Source: Rebecca billardiae RCC1528
Taxonomy: Eukaryota; Haptophyta
DNA: 64,000 nt
Direction of reading: 5' to 3'
Assembly: GCA_965240325.2 (NCBI GenBank)
Contig: OZ251224.1
Span: forward strand, 2,046,001 to 2,110,000
The stretch's first letter is position 1, and every line of letters begins with the position of its first letter. Shown here piece after piece: positions 31,499-41,405 of this stretch. The position numbers and the translations under genes were made by a program. The notes beneath the pieces were generated by a model, which was given only the letters and a program-made list of their open reading frames with translations, did no database searches and was not told where the DNA came from.

Positions 31499-33345
31499 TC
31501 AGTTGGCTGGTCGGAAGAGGTGGAAGCCGTCCTCGGCTGTGCTGATGACCACGCCGGGCATCTGCGGGTGCCAGTGGAGCTCCTTCATATTGCTCTGTCC
31601 CTGGTGGACGAAGTACAGCTGAGCCGGGATGTCGGCGAGATCGTCTCGTCCTTTCTCGATCTGCTTCGCCTCGGGGTCGTCCTCCAGCGCGAGGTCCCAC
31701 AGAGTGAGCTGGTTGTCGGCCCCGGCGACTGCTATTGATGAGCTCTCGTTCGGGTTCCTGCGCGCGGGCGCGCGCAGAGCGCAAGGTGAGGAGCACGCCG
31801 CGCGCGGGTGGTGCGGGCTGCAATGCGATCGGCACGCTCACCATTCGACCGAGGTGATCGGCGCTTTGTGCCACGTGAACGAGGCGACCGGCTCGCCCGA
31901 GCGGAAGGTGCGCAGGTCCCAGATCTTGATCGAGCCATCGTCCGCTCCCGAGACGAGCAAGTAGGAGACCGACGTGTTCCACGAGATCACGTTGGCATCG
32001 GTCGCGTGCGCCTTGACGCTGAGGGCCATGCCGTCGCGCTTGCGCACGTCCCAGATGGCCACACGGGTGTCCGCGGAGCACGACGCGAACACCGTCGGCT
32101 CGACGGGGCTCCAGGCGATGTCCTGCGAGCGAGGGGGCGCGCGCGCGCGCACAGCGGAAGGGCCAGCACGCGAGTGAGTGGCCGCGCGCCGTCATGGTCA
32201 CAGGCGGTGTGGAAGCGGCGTTTTGGAAGGCCCGCCCAGTGGAGTTCGAGCGCGGGCCTAACGAGAATAACCGCGCGTGCTGTTGCTGCCCGTATGTTGA
32301 GTGGCATGGCATATGAGAGGCCGTGCCCTCGACCGTCGTGACAGCGAGTGTGTGAGCGGCGCGCGCGGGCGGAGGGCGGGGCCGTGCCATCGCAGCAGCA
32401 CACCTCCACTGAGGCCTCATGGCCAAGGTAGGGCGCGGCATCCACGGTCCACGTGCCCGCCGGCGAGGCGGACCACACGTGGATCCGCTTGTTGCACGAG
32501 CCCGTCGCCAAGCGCCCAGCCACCACCCGCGAGAAGTCGACCGCGTACCCCTCGTCACCGTGCCCATCGAAGGTGAAGAGCGGGGGCGGCGCGCTCACCT
32601 TGGCGCGCGCCGGCTCGGCGAGCGCGCCATACACTGCGCTCAGATCCCACAGCTGGACAGTTCCTCTGTCCGACCACGTCGCGCAGACGGAGGGCTGCTG
32701 AGGCATGAGGCACAGCCTGTTCACCGTGCCCTCGTGCTTCACCGCGCGATGCTCCATCAGCGGCTCCTCGTCGACCTCGTCGTCGTCGTCGTCCATGTCG
32801 TCGTCGTCGTCGTCGTGCTTCACGCGGCCGAGCTTGGAGAGCCTCATGCACAGCAGCTTGTTGTCGGAGGGCTGCGAGGCCTGCGTGCCCGCCACGAGTG
32901 TCGCTCCGAAAGGCGGCTTGGTGCGCGCATTCCCGAGCTCGTCCGGCACGATGGCGAACGAGAGGCACGGCCAGTCAGCATGGAACGAGTGCATCACGTC
33001 ATACGCGCTCGGGTCGAAGTCGAGCTCCTCGCCCGGCTGCAGGGAGTCCACGCCAGGGCGCCAGACCTGCGAAGGGCCAGTGTCGGCGTCATCGGCGTCG
33101 CCATCCGCCAAGCGCTGCGCCGCGAAGCCCGATGGGCCAGCATCACCCGAATCGGCGAGCACGGCGCCATCCTCGTCGTCGTCGTCGTCGTCCGCCGCCA
33201 ACACCTCCTCCTCCTCCTCGAACTCGTCCTCGGCCTCGTCCTCAAAGTCCAGGTCGTCCACCAGCTTCAATGGTGGCTCAGCCGCCTCGCCTTCGACCTG
33301 CATGGCCGCCCCGGCAGCATCCTTGCGCCCCTTTTTCTGCTTCAT
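31499..33345 (-). CDS. GRWD1: GRWD1/Rrb1-type WD40 ribosome-biogenesis protein
   Basis: Three exons on the minus strand: 32404-33345, 31842-32122 and 31499-31757, with GT-AG introns of 281 and 84 bp. The 493-aa product joins as GHEASVE-DIAWSPVE and TSVEW-NPNESS. The N-terminus has acidic tracts (about 35-60 and 180-195), then the CAF1C/H4-binding segment (AYDVMHSFHADWPCLSF) and WD40 blades ending in TAEDGFHLFRPAN. This layout is typical of GRWD1/Rrb1, the nucleolar chaperone of ribosomal protein L3, related to RbAp46/48. The Trp codon at the second splice is split (TG|G), confirming the junction. Human GRWD1 has 446 aa, so the length fits. Downstream it ends close to the CA/GA repeats. Confidence 0.92.
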
Positions 33346-34017
33346 GGCCGCTCTCGGCGCGCGCCACGGCCCCGCTCACGTGCCCAGGGCTGGCTACGCG
33401 GGCGCCAGTTTGTCGTCGTCGTCGCCGAATTATTTATTGTTCATCAAGAATACGCGGCCCGCCATTAATGTGCTCGATTTCCGATAATTTTGGAACAGCT
33501 GCTGTCGACTTCAGACTGCCCCTGCGCGTGAGTGTCGCGGCGCGGCCGGCGCGCGACAGCATTGCGGCTTCAGATCACTGCACGACGACTAGCGCGCGGC
33601 GCCTCCAGTGCCTATGTTAAAGTCCTCTGACCGACGAAGAATATAGGGATGGACCCGACGCCGCCTCTTAGCGAGACGGCTGGCTACTCCCTGAGAGACA
33701 CTCTCAATGTTAGTCACAGTCTTCGGAATAGTTCAATTTCTGAAAGAGCCTTAATCCTTATTAGAGGAATTTAGACGGTCCGGAGACCGTACCGTATAGG
33801 TGGCTGTAACAGATACGACTGCTCGTATGGTCCGCTATTCGCTGGGCGACGCCGCCCGGCGACGTCAGCGCTGACTCAGCTGACACGGGCCACGGCCTAG
33901 CGGGCCGTTCAATGACAGCATGTCATCCGGAAGCACAACGGAGACCCATGGCGCAGATCGCTCCTCGCCCGCGGGCGACAGCTACCGCGTGCGCCTCGCT
34001 CGCGAATGCTTTTGGCA
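33346..34017. other. Intergenic between GRWD1 and chlorophyll synthase
   Basis: 672 bp with no coding signal; it should hold the GRWD1 promoter next to 33345 and the 3' end of the chlorophyll synthase gene. Confidence 0.5.
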
Positions 34018-35274
34018 TCAGAACGTGTGGTGGCCGACCGCGATCGCAGTCGTGAGGATGCCGAGCACGAGGAACGGCTGCGCCGCGGCCTGGTACTTGA
34101 CATCGTTGTTGATCGGGTCCTCCACAAACGTCACCTGCGAGTACATCTGCGGCAGGATCAGCGCGAGCAGGATGGCCGCGTAGCGCAGCTCGCCGATCGA
34201 GTAGAGGTACGCCGCGACGCCGAGCTGCGTCAAGTCGATCGCGCCGACGCACAGCCACTTCGCCGTGTCCACCCCGAACGCCACGGGCAGGGAGTTCATC
34301 CCGAGCTCGCGGTCGCCCTCGATCGACTTGAAGTCGTTCACGATGGCGATGCCCAGCCCGGCGATCGAGTAGAGGATGGTGAGGACGACCTCCTGCGGGC
34401 AGATCGTCGCGGCGTTGAACATGGCGTGCCCGCACCACCACGGCAGCGCGATGTACGACGAGCCAAGCGCGAATGTGCCGGTCCAGCCATTAGCCTTGAG
34501 CTTGAAGGGCGGTGCCTGTGCGGGCGGCGTGAGGGGCGCGCGGCGCGTGAGCCGGTGAGCGCGGCGCTTGCGTGCGCGCGCAGCCGCACGGGGCGGGTGT
34601 GCGGCGTGCGCAGCAGCGCGCACCGAGTACGTGTACGCGAGGATGATGCCGATCGTCGCCACGAGGCAGACGACCGGCCACTCGTGCTCCGCCCAGAAGT
34701 CGAGCCCGATCGCCAGCCCAATCCCACCGATCAGCAGCCCGTAGATCTGCTGGAACACCTCCGCCTCGGAGATGGCGCCCGACGGGATCGGCCGGTACGG
34801 CTCGTTGATGGCGTCGAGGTCGCGGTCATACCAGTCGTTGATCGTCTGCGTGAAGCCGCAGAGGATCGGGCCGGAGAGCATCATCGCGCCCACGGCCTTG
34901 AAGACGTCCTCGACGACCAGCCCGACGCTGTCGGTGGTCGGCGCGTCGCCAAAGAGGTTCCACACGGCGTGGTAGTTGCCCGACGCCGCCGCGCCGCAGG
35001 CGACGCCCCAGATCAGCGGGATCCACGTGGCAGGCTTCATGAGCTGGAGGCGGATCTTCCAGTTGAACGGCGCGCTCGTGTCCGCGGCTGACGCGTCTTT
35101 GAGACCGAGCAGTTGCCGCACGGCGCCGCTCTTCTCGTCCGCCGCCATCGCGGTGCGCGCACGATAGCCCATCGCGCGCGCGCGCACGACGCCCGCATTG
35201 CTGAGGCGACCGACCTGAGGCCGGTGTGCGCTCACAGCGCACGCGCACAGCAGCGCAAGCACGCACGTCCTCAT
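34018..35274 (-). CDS. CHLG: Chlorophyll synthase, plastid-targeted
   Basis: Two exons, 34624-35274 and 34018-34515, with a 108-bp GT-AG intron (34516-34623), giving 382 aa. The join AYTYS-APPFKLKANGW restores the conserved ChlG block; the unspliced frame would insert 36 Arg/Ala-rich residues there. The UbiA-type prenyltransferase motif NDWYDRDLDAINEPYRPIPS (residues 146-165) binds Mg2+ and the phytyl diphosphate, and the second Asp-rich block NDFKSIEGDRELG follows. Chlorophyll synthase esterifies chlorophyllide with phytyl or geranylgeranyl diphosphate in the thylakoid membrane. Residues 1-17 (MRTCVLALLCACAVSA) are a signal peptide and 18-45 are basic, a bipartite leader for a complex plastid. 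Divergent from the Cys-rich membrane gene with 239 bp between starts. Confidence 0.95.
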   Translation of the reverse strand: MRTCVLALLCACAVSAHRPQVGRLSNAGVVRARAMGYRARTAMAADEKSGAVRQLLGLKDASAADTSAPFNWKIRLQLMKPATWIPLIWGVACGAAASGNYHAVWNLFGDAPTTDSVGLVVEDVFKAVGAMMLSGPILCGFTQTINDWYDRDLDAINEPYRPIPSGAISEAEVFQQIYGLLIGGIGLAIGLDFWAEHEWPVVCLVATIGIILAYTYSVRAAAHAAHPPRAAARARKRRAHRLTRRAPLTPPAQAPPFKLKANGWTGTFALGSSYIALPWWCGHAMFNAATICPQEVVLTILYSIAGLGIAIVNDFKSIEGDRELGMNSLPVAFGVDTAKWLCVGAIDLTQLGVAAYLYSIGELRYAAILLALILPQMYSQVTFVEDPINNDVKYQAAAQPFLVLGILTTAIAVGHHTF

Positions 35275-35513
35275 CGTGTTGATGCACGTGACAGGCGTCC
35301 TATTTACTTGGCCTGGTTGCAAATGACGGGCGCATCCAAGCGATGTCCGGGCGCGGGCGCGGAAGTTGCGGTCCTCGTGAGTCCGGATTCGACTCAACTG
35401 CCCTGCCGCCCGCTCACCACTCCACTGGGACCGGGAGCCGCGCTCGAAAAGCAGTCGGTGGATCTCAGCAGCAGGGCTCGCCTCGAGGGCGCTCCACCTC
35501 GCGACGCGAGAAG

Positions 35514-36406
35514 ATGGCAGCTCTTCTGTGCAAGTTCATCTTCGTGGAGCCATGCAAAATGCTCGGCAAGGGCTGCGACGGCCTGATGAAGGCGTGCGAC
35601 AAGAGCTGCAAGTGCGTGTCCGACCTCATCAAGCCGATCACGGAGGCGCTGTGTGACTGCTCGCGCCCATTCACCTTCTTGACCTTCTGCGCCGCCTGCT
35701 TGCTTGGGGTGCCAGCGATCATGGGCATCCTGGGGCTCGTATCATCCGAGTGCGTGCTCGCCCACTGCGGCAGCCCGTGGCCGCCTCGCGCCGCCCCTCA
35801 CCTTGCGCGCGCGCGCGCGCCCACCCGCGCCGCACGGCCCCTCGCAGCACGGGCGCGGAGCAGTGCGCCAAGAGCGGAATCGTCACCAAGCTGGGGGTCG
35901 AGATGATCGTCTTCGTGGGCAACCTGGTCTTTGTCTTCTACGTGCACTCCAAATTCCCCGAGGCCGAGCCCTACAAGGAGGTGTGGAAGCGCTTCCACGA
36001 GATGTTCATGAACGATGTCTGGTTTGCGGTGTACTTCATCTTCTGGATCTTCAGTGTGGTGTGGACGTCGATGCTGGCGAAAGCGTCGGCCCAGGCCAAG
36101 AGCGACGGGTGCGAGGACATCGCACCGACCCTCATCTCCAACGCGGACCTGGCCACGATGATCGCGTACATCGCCCTCTTCTTGGGCCCGATCTTCACCT
36201 TCTGCACTCTGTGCGCCGTGCGCGTGAAGGAGCCCAAGGGTCGGCCCGGCGCCCGACCCGGCCAGAACACGGCCGGGCAGAACACGGCCGGGCCGGAAAC
36301 GGCCGGGCAGAACACGGCCGGGCAGAACCCGGCCGGGGGGCAGGCGCAGGGCGGCGCCAAGCAGGGCAGCATCAAGAAGCCTTGGCAGCGGCAGCCGATG
36401 GTCTAG
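35514..36406 (+). CDS. Cys-rich four-helix membrane protein, unidentified
   Basis: Likely two exons, 35514-35753 and 35864-36406 (110-bp GT-AG intron), about 260 aa. The exact donor is uncertain because a second GT lies a few codons upstream. The N-terminal 50 residues are rich in Cys (CKMLGKGCDGLMKACDKSCK), then hydrophobic segments near 53-75, 88-105, 125-147 and 167-190 suggest four membrane spans. The C-terminus carries five imperfect QNTAG pentapeptides (near 36260-36345) and a basic end. I do not recognise the family. The pairing with chlorophyll synthase across a shared upstream region might hint at a role in the plastid or its periphery, but it has no clear signal peptide, so this is weak. 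Confidence 0.7.
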
Positions 36407-37150
36407 GCGTGCACAGTCCGCGATGCACACGTATCTGCATTGGCGCGTCCAATCAGCAGTGGGCTCTCGCGGCGCGGATCAGCCAGATACGCGGCCCAGC
36501 AGATGCGCGAGCGACGGTCGAGCAGCTTATTCCCCGCCCTGCGAGACAATTAACTTCGCGGGCGCAACCGGCGGGACGCGAGTTCAGCTTGTCTGGCCGC
36601 CAGCGGCCGCCGCGGCCGGTGCCGGTGTCGGTGACCCGCGGCGCTGGCGACGGCGTGCGCCCGCGCGCGGGGCCCCGCGGGAATCGGCCTTCAAAGCAAT
36701 ATTACTTGCACAATGATCATCATGGTAGTGCAGTGGGAAGCAGCTGACAGCAAAGCAGTTCGTCAGAGTTCTGATATGCGGATACTGATGCGGATATACG
36801 CTGCTGCTGATCGGATATATACTAATTATGGCCCGCGCGGTGCAGGGCGGCAGTCAGAGCGCGCAGCGTGGAGCCCGCACCAGCGGGCCCGAACCACGTT
36901 TAAAAAAGATCTTTGATCATCAAGAAAAAAGGGACGGGGGGCGGCGGAAAAAAAGGGACGGGGGCGATTTTTAGGGCTGGCGGAGACCGAGTTTCGAGTT
37001 TTTGAGATCGCATTGAGAGGTCTATCAGGCCAAAAAAAACCGCTGCCCAGCTGATTCCCTTAAGTAAAGTGCGATCTGGACGTCAGCTGGACGTGACATT
37101 AGTGTAACGGTTCGTTACGAGCGAATCGTACTCGTCTTCCCGGATCGCGT

Positions 37151-37437
37151 TGTCAGACTGGGCACCAGTCCTCGAAGACACCGTTCCACAGGAGTCGCGG
37201 GTAAGTTTCCGCATCTACCCGCACGTACCGGCGGAGGCACGATCCGGCACTATCTCGGCCAGTCCGGAGCCCCAAACTGCTCCCTGGGAGTTTGGGGCTG
37301 CCTGACCCATCATCCGATGATGTGACCCCGTCCGCCTGCCCCTTCGGGGCCGGTCCTTAGCCCGCCTGGTCGCTTCCGGTGGACCTATCGCCCACACGCG
37401 CGGTAGGGAGCACCCACGCTTCTTCTTCAGTCTAACA
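37151..37437 (+). repeat. 5' LTR of TRIM-like element
   Basis: 287 bp, begins TGTCAGACTGGG and ends GTCTAACA. It reads identical to 38345-38631 and is preceded by the duplication CGCGT (37146-37150). Confidence 0.96.
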
Positions 37438-38344
37438 TGGTATCGGCGGTCAGCAACGAGACGCGCTCGTTACCGGACCCGACCTCGCTGGCGCAAGGAA
37501 CGCGCTCGCGCGCATCGCGCGTTGCGAGCTCGCGAGACGATTCACATCCAAGTCGGATGGTCCAAGGCAGGCTAGCCCAACCGCGGCAGCCTTCAAGGAG
37601 GAGGTGCTGACGTACCTCATTCCGACGACATTCGCGTCGTCATCGTGCGCCGAGTCGCACGCCCTGCTCAGATGCAGGAGGAGTCTCGACACCAAGTCGA
37701 TTGACTTCATGAATGCAGCCCTCGACCGCCAAGATGGCCGAGCAGCTTGCAAGGAGGAGATGAGGCGCGATCTACGCGTTCACTAGGCGACAGCGGGTAC
37801 GATCACGTCGATCGACACCGCGCGCCGCTCGATCATCTCCGCGCTCGCTATGTGCAGCTTCTTCGTGACACACGGTTGCGAGGCAGCGTCATTCTGCGGC
37901 CGAAGCCGACACAAGGTTCTACGCGTGAGACCAGTCCATGTCCCATTGCACCAGCCCACACGCGGTGGTGCACCGTCGCCGTCGACGCGACCCATCGAGG
38001 AGGAGCAGGCAGGTGGATCTCGGTAAGTCCACAGCAGCTGGCACGACCACACGATCACTCGATCAACTGCCTGGGGCACCACGCCCCCGTCGACGCCCAA
38101 GCCGAGCCCGAGCCTGGTCAGCCAGCTCGGCAGGCGTCCATTCACTGGAGTACGACTGCTCGGACGGATTCGCGAGCAACTCCAGACGTCCCTCGATCGC
38201 TGCTGCGATTCGCAGCTTCCGGACAGCTTGGCAGCTAAACAGTCGGGCACGCACACGCGCGCTCGCCTTACGCCCCCACTCACACTTACGCACACGCGCA
38301 CGCGCACTCAGGCACCGCACCTCGCTGTGGTCGGTGAGGAGGAG

Positions 38345-38631
38345 TGTCAGACTGGGCACCAGTCCTCGAAGACACCGTTCCACAGGAGTCGCGGGTAAGT
38401 TTCCGCATCTACCCGCACGTACCGGCGGAGGCACGATCCGGCACTATCTCGGCCAGTCCGGAGCCCCAAACTGCTCCCTGGGAGTTTGGGGCTGCCTGAC
38501 CCATCATCCGATGATGTGACCCCGTCCGCCTGCCCCTTCGGGGCCGGTCCTTAGCCCGCCTGGTCGCTTCCGGTGGACCTATCGCCCACACGCGCGGTAG
38601 GGAGCACCCACGCTTCTTCTTCAGTCTAACA
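38345..38631 (+). repeat. 3' LTR of TRIM-like element
   Basis: 287 bp, identical by reading to the 5' LTR, and followed by CGCGT at 38632-38636. Confidence 0.96.
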
Positions 38632-39857
38632 CGCGTGACGTCCGGACTGGGCCACATCCGGATCGTCGGAGGTGACGTGCCCCGGCGATGGCGGATATGC
38701 GGGACGGCGCCTGCACGTGCCTCCGGACCCGCCTCCCGCTTGCTGCTCACGCAGTCAGCTGCGACCGTGGCGCATGATCGCAGAAGCAGTGCCGGCAGTA
38801 CGGCCTGCATCAGCTAGTGCCGCGCCGTCGTGGCGCGCGCGGTACGGTTGCGCGTTTGCAGCGCTCGCCGCTCGGCGACGGCACGCGCGTGCGGCTCAGG
38901 TGTGTCAAATGCGGTCTCGTCGGCGCGCTTTCGCCTGCCACCTCGTGCACCCGTGCCGCCAGTTTCATCGTCTTCATGAGCACTGCTGCTGCTGTCGCCA
39001 TCCGCTCTCCATCACCCCGAGTCGCCGAGTCGCGCGGCGCGCGCGGTAGGCACTAGGCAGGGCGTACGGTCACTCACCCGTGCAACGGGTCAAGTGGCCA
39101 GAGTACGTCTGGTCGTTGGCTGGCACGGGCCGCAGCGCTAAAGCACCCTGCTGTCACACCCGACTCCTTCAGTACTCCGAGCTCCGCGGCACGACGACTC
39201 ACTCGGCACGATCGCGGACGCACCCTGCTGTCACACCCTCGACTCCTTCAGTACTCCGAGCTCCGCGGCACGACTCACTCGGCACGATCGCGGACGGGTC
39301 GGATCCGAGCTGATCAGCCAGAGTTGGACACAGTTTGGCAGCTACTAGTAGTAATTCCGATGCCGATGGCACGATCGCGGACGGGTCGGATCCGAGCTGA
39401 TCAGCCAGTTGGACATTTGGCAGCTAGTTGTCAGACGGACGTCCGATTTGACGACCGGTGCCGGGTGCGGTCTCAGGTCCGCTGCTGTGATTGTGTGAAG
39501 TGTGAATGAGTCTCGCGGTCGCGCAGGCAGGGCGACGGTCGGACTAATAGCTTCAGTCATCTCAGAACCGACTTCAACTGGCGAACTGCCACTACGGCGG
39601 AGAGCCGCGATTGCACGGCCACCGCGGGCCCCCAACTGCGTTGATTCTATGCAGAAAAGGACCGCCGCGGAACGCGGTCATATATACGCTGACACTTAGA
39701 ACTCAGTCACGCACTGACTCACTGACGCACTACGCAGTCACGCCGGCGCCGACACTGCTCACACTAAGGTTCCACACGACACTCGACACCGAGCGACTGT
39801 GCCACGACGACCCCGAGCACACTCTGCGAACGTGAGATCGATTGGAACGAGACGGGC

Positions 39858-40803
39858 TCAGCTGCGCGTGCGCCGGCTGCGTGTCGAGCGCTGCCGCTCG
39901 CCAGCACCTGCGTTGCCAGCGGCGCCGGTGGCTTTGCTCGACTTCTTCCCAGGAACCACCGAGTTTGAGGCTGTCACAAAGCCGCCGGCCACTGCAGCCC
40001 CGCGCCCACGCTTGCGCACCCGATGCTCGTGCGAGGCGCTCCCCTCGCCTGCATCTCCATCGCTCGCCTTGCCATCGCCACCGCCACCGCCGCCGCCTGC
40101 CACGTCGCGCACTGCCGCCGAGCCGCGCCCGTGCTGGCTGAACACACTCAGCGCAGCCAGCTTCATCCGGACCACCGCGCGCGTGCTCACGAGGCTGGCC
40201 TTCAGTCTCATCCGCGAGTCGCGCTCCTTGGCCAGCTCGTCCGCCAGACCTGGGCGGGGATCCCTCGCTGCGGGGGACGCCAGCCATGGGTGCGCTGCCG
40301 CGCGCCATTGCACGGTGGGGCGGGGGCGGGGGGGGGGGGACAAGCCGCAGCGGTTCTGGGCGGGTGAGCCAGTCATCGCTGGGTGCGCGCGCGGGCGCCC
40401 GCAGAGATTGGGCGGGCGTGAACGCACCGAGTGCCTGCTCCGCAGTCAGCCGCTTCGCAGGATCGTTGCAAATCAGCTTGCGCACGAGGTCCTTCGCCGA
40501 GTCGCTCACGGGGTCCCACCACGGCGAGAGGAAGCCCCACTTGCCGTCTCGGATCTTGGTGAAGAGCTTCATGTTGTCTGTCGCGTAGAACGGAGGGAAG
40601 CCGCACAGCAGGATGTACAGGATGACGCCGATGGACCAGAGGTCGCACGCCTTCGTGTAGCCCGTGAGGGCAAGCACCTCCGGCGCGATGTACGACGGGG
40701 AGCCGCACAGCGTCTGCATCTGCGTCTCCTCGTCCGAGTTGAATTTTGCAAGCCCAAAGTCCGTGATCGCGACGCGATCGTCGTCGAGGTCGTCGGACAC
40801 CAT

Positions 40804-40852
<49 letters not shown>

Positions 40853-41322
40853 AGGTAGGCGATCGCACTGAGCAGGCACTTCACCAACGAGCGCGCCTCC
40901 TCCTCCGAGAACTTCTTCTTGGCCACGATGCGATCGAAGAGCTCGCCGCCGCGGCACAGCTGCATCACCAGATACAGCGTGTCTGGCGTATCGTACACGT
41001 CGTGCAGCGAGACGAGATTCTCGTGCTTGACGCGTCGCAAGATATCGACCTCGTTCGCCAGCCGCTGATCCTCGTCCTCGCGCTCCTTCACGCCCTTGGG
41101 GATAATCTTAATCGCCACCTCCGCGCCTGTCCCGCGGTGCACCCCGCGCACGACGCTGCCGTATGCGCCTTTGCCGAGCTCCTCGTGCAACTCGTACGTC
41201 TCACGCAGCCGAGCTTCGGCCGTGGACGCCTGGCCCGAAGCCGAGCCGTCCGCCGCGGCGTCCCCGCTCCAAAATGTCTGACCGCGCAGGCGCTCCCACA
41301 GGCCCAACATTGCGGAGGCCAT
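39858..41322 (-). CDS. CaMK-family Ser/Thr protein kinase
   Basis: Two exons, 40428-41322 and 39858-40294, with a 133-bp GT-AG intron, giving 443 aa. The split restores QALAHPWLA, the conserved end of a CaMK kinase domain. Kinase motifs: GKGAYGSV (50-57), AIKII with K72, HRDLKPEN (D166), DFGLA (188-192), APE (213-215). A Ca/calmodulin kinase identity comes from GGELFDRI, the CGSPSYIAPEV activation segment and the GFPPFYA region. After the domain a basic amphipathic stretch (RMRLKASLVSTRAVVRMKLA) resembles an autoinhibitory/calmodulin-binding helix; no EF-hands follow, so it is not a CDPK. The tail is Gly/Lys/Arg-rich. The ATG at 41322 follows a longer open frame without ATG. Head-to-head with the GT49 gene, 83 bp apart. 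Confidence 0.9.
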
Positions 41323-41405
41323 CGCCGTTGAGGCGACCTCGCGGCGTGTCCGGACTCCGGATTGTGACGATCCGGGTTCGTGGCCGAAAATCAACAACGG
41401 TCAGC

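Larger units (their letters stand above)
37151..38631 (+). mobile_element. TRIM-like miniature LTR retrotransposon with identical LTRs
   Basis: 1481 bp bounded by CGCGT target duplications (37146-37150 and 38632-38636). Two 287-bp LTRs show no difference. Directly after the 5' LTR stands TGGTATCGGCGG (37438), which matches the initiator-Met tRNA type primer-binding site, and before the 3' LTR is the purine tract GGTGAGGAGGAG. The 907-bp interior has no RT, protease or integrase; only a short frame (about 37437-37609) and another to 37786 remain, perhaps gag traces. It inserted inside an older element copy. Confidence 0.95.
36830..39677 (+). mobile_element. Short non-autonomous element with shared termini, copy 4, split by a TRIM
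   Basis: The 5' end GGCCCGCGCGGTGCAGGGCG at 36830, the AAGATCTTTGATCATC motif near 36909, and the 3' hairpin ending at 39677 frame 2848 bp; removing the nested element and one copy of its duplication (1486 bp) leaves about 1362 bp. The body matches copy 3 (26209-27537), including CGTTACGAGCGAATCGTA near 37112 and CGTGACGTCCGGACTGG near 38632. Flanks are TTAT and TCAT. A partial tandem duplication (CACGACTCACTCGGCACGAT) lies near 39190 and 39270. Confidence 0.87.

Noticed and set aside
36262-36345. Short regular direct repeats resembling a CRISPR array
   Set aside because: They are 15-bp in-frame repeats encoding QNTAG pentapeptides in a protein C-terminus; the genome is eukaryotic and no spacers exist.
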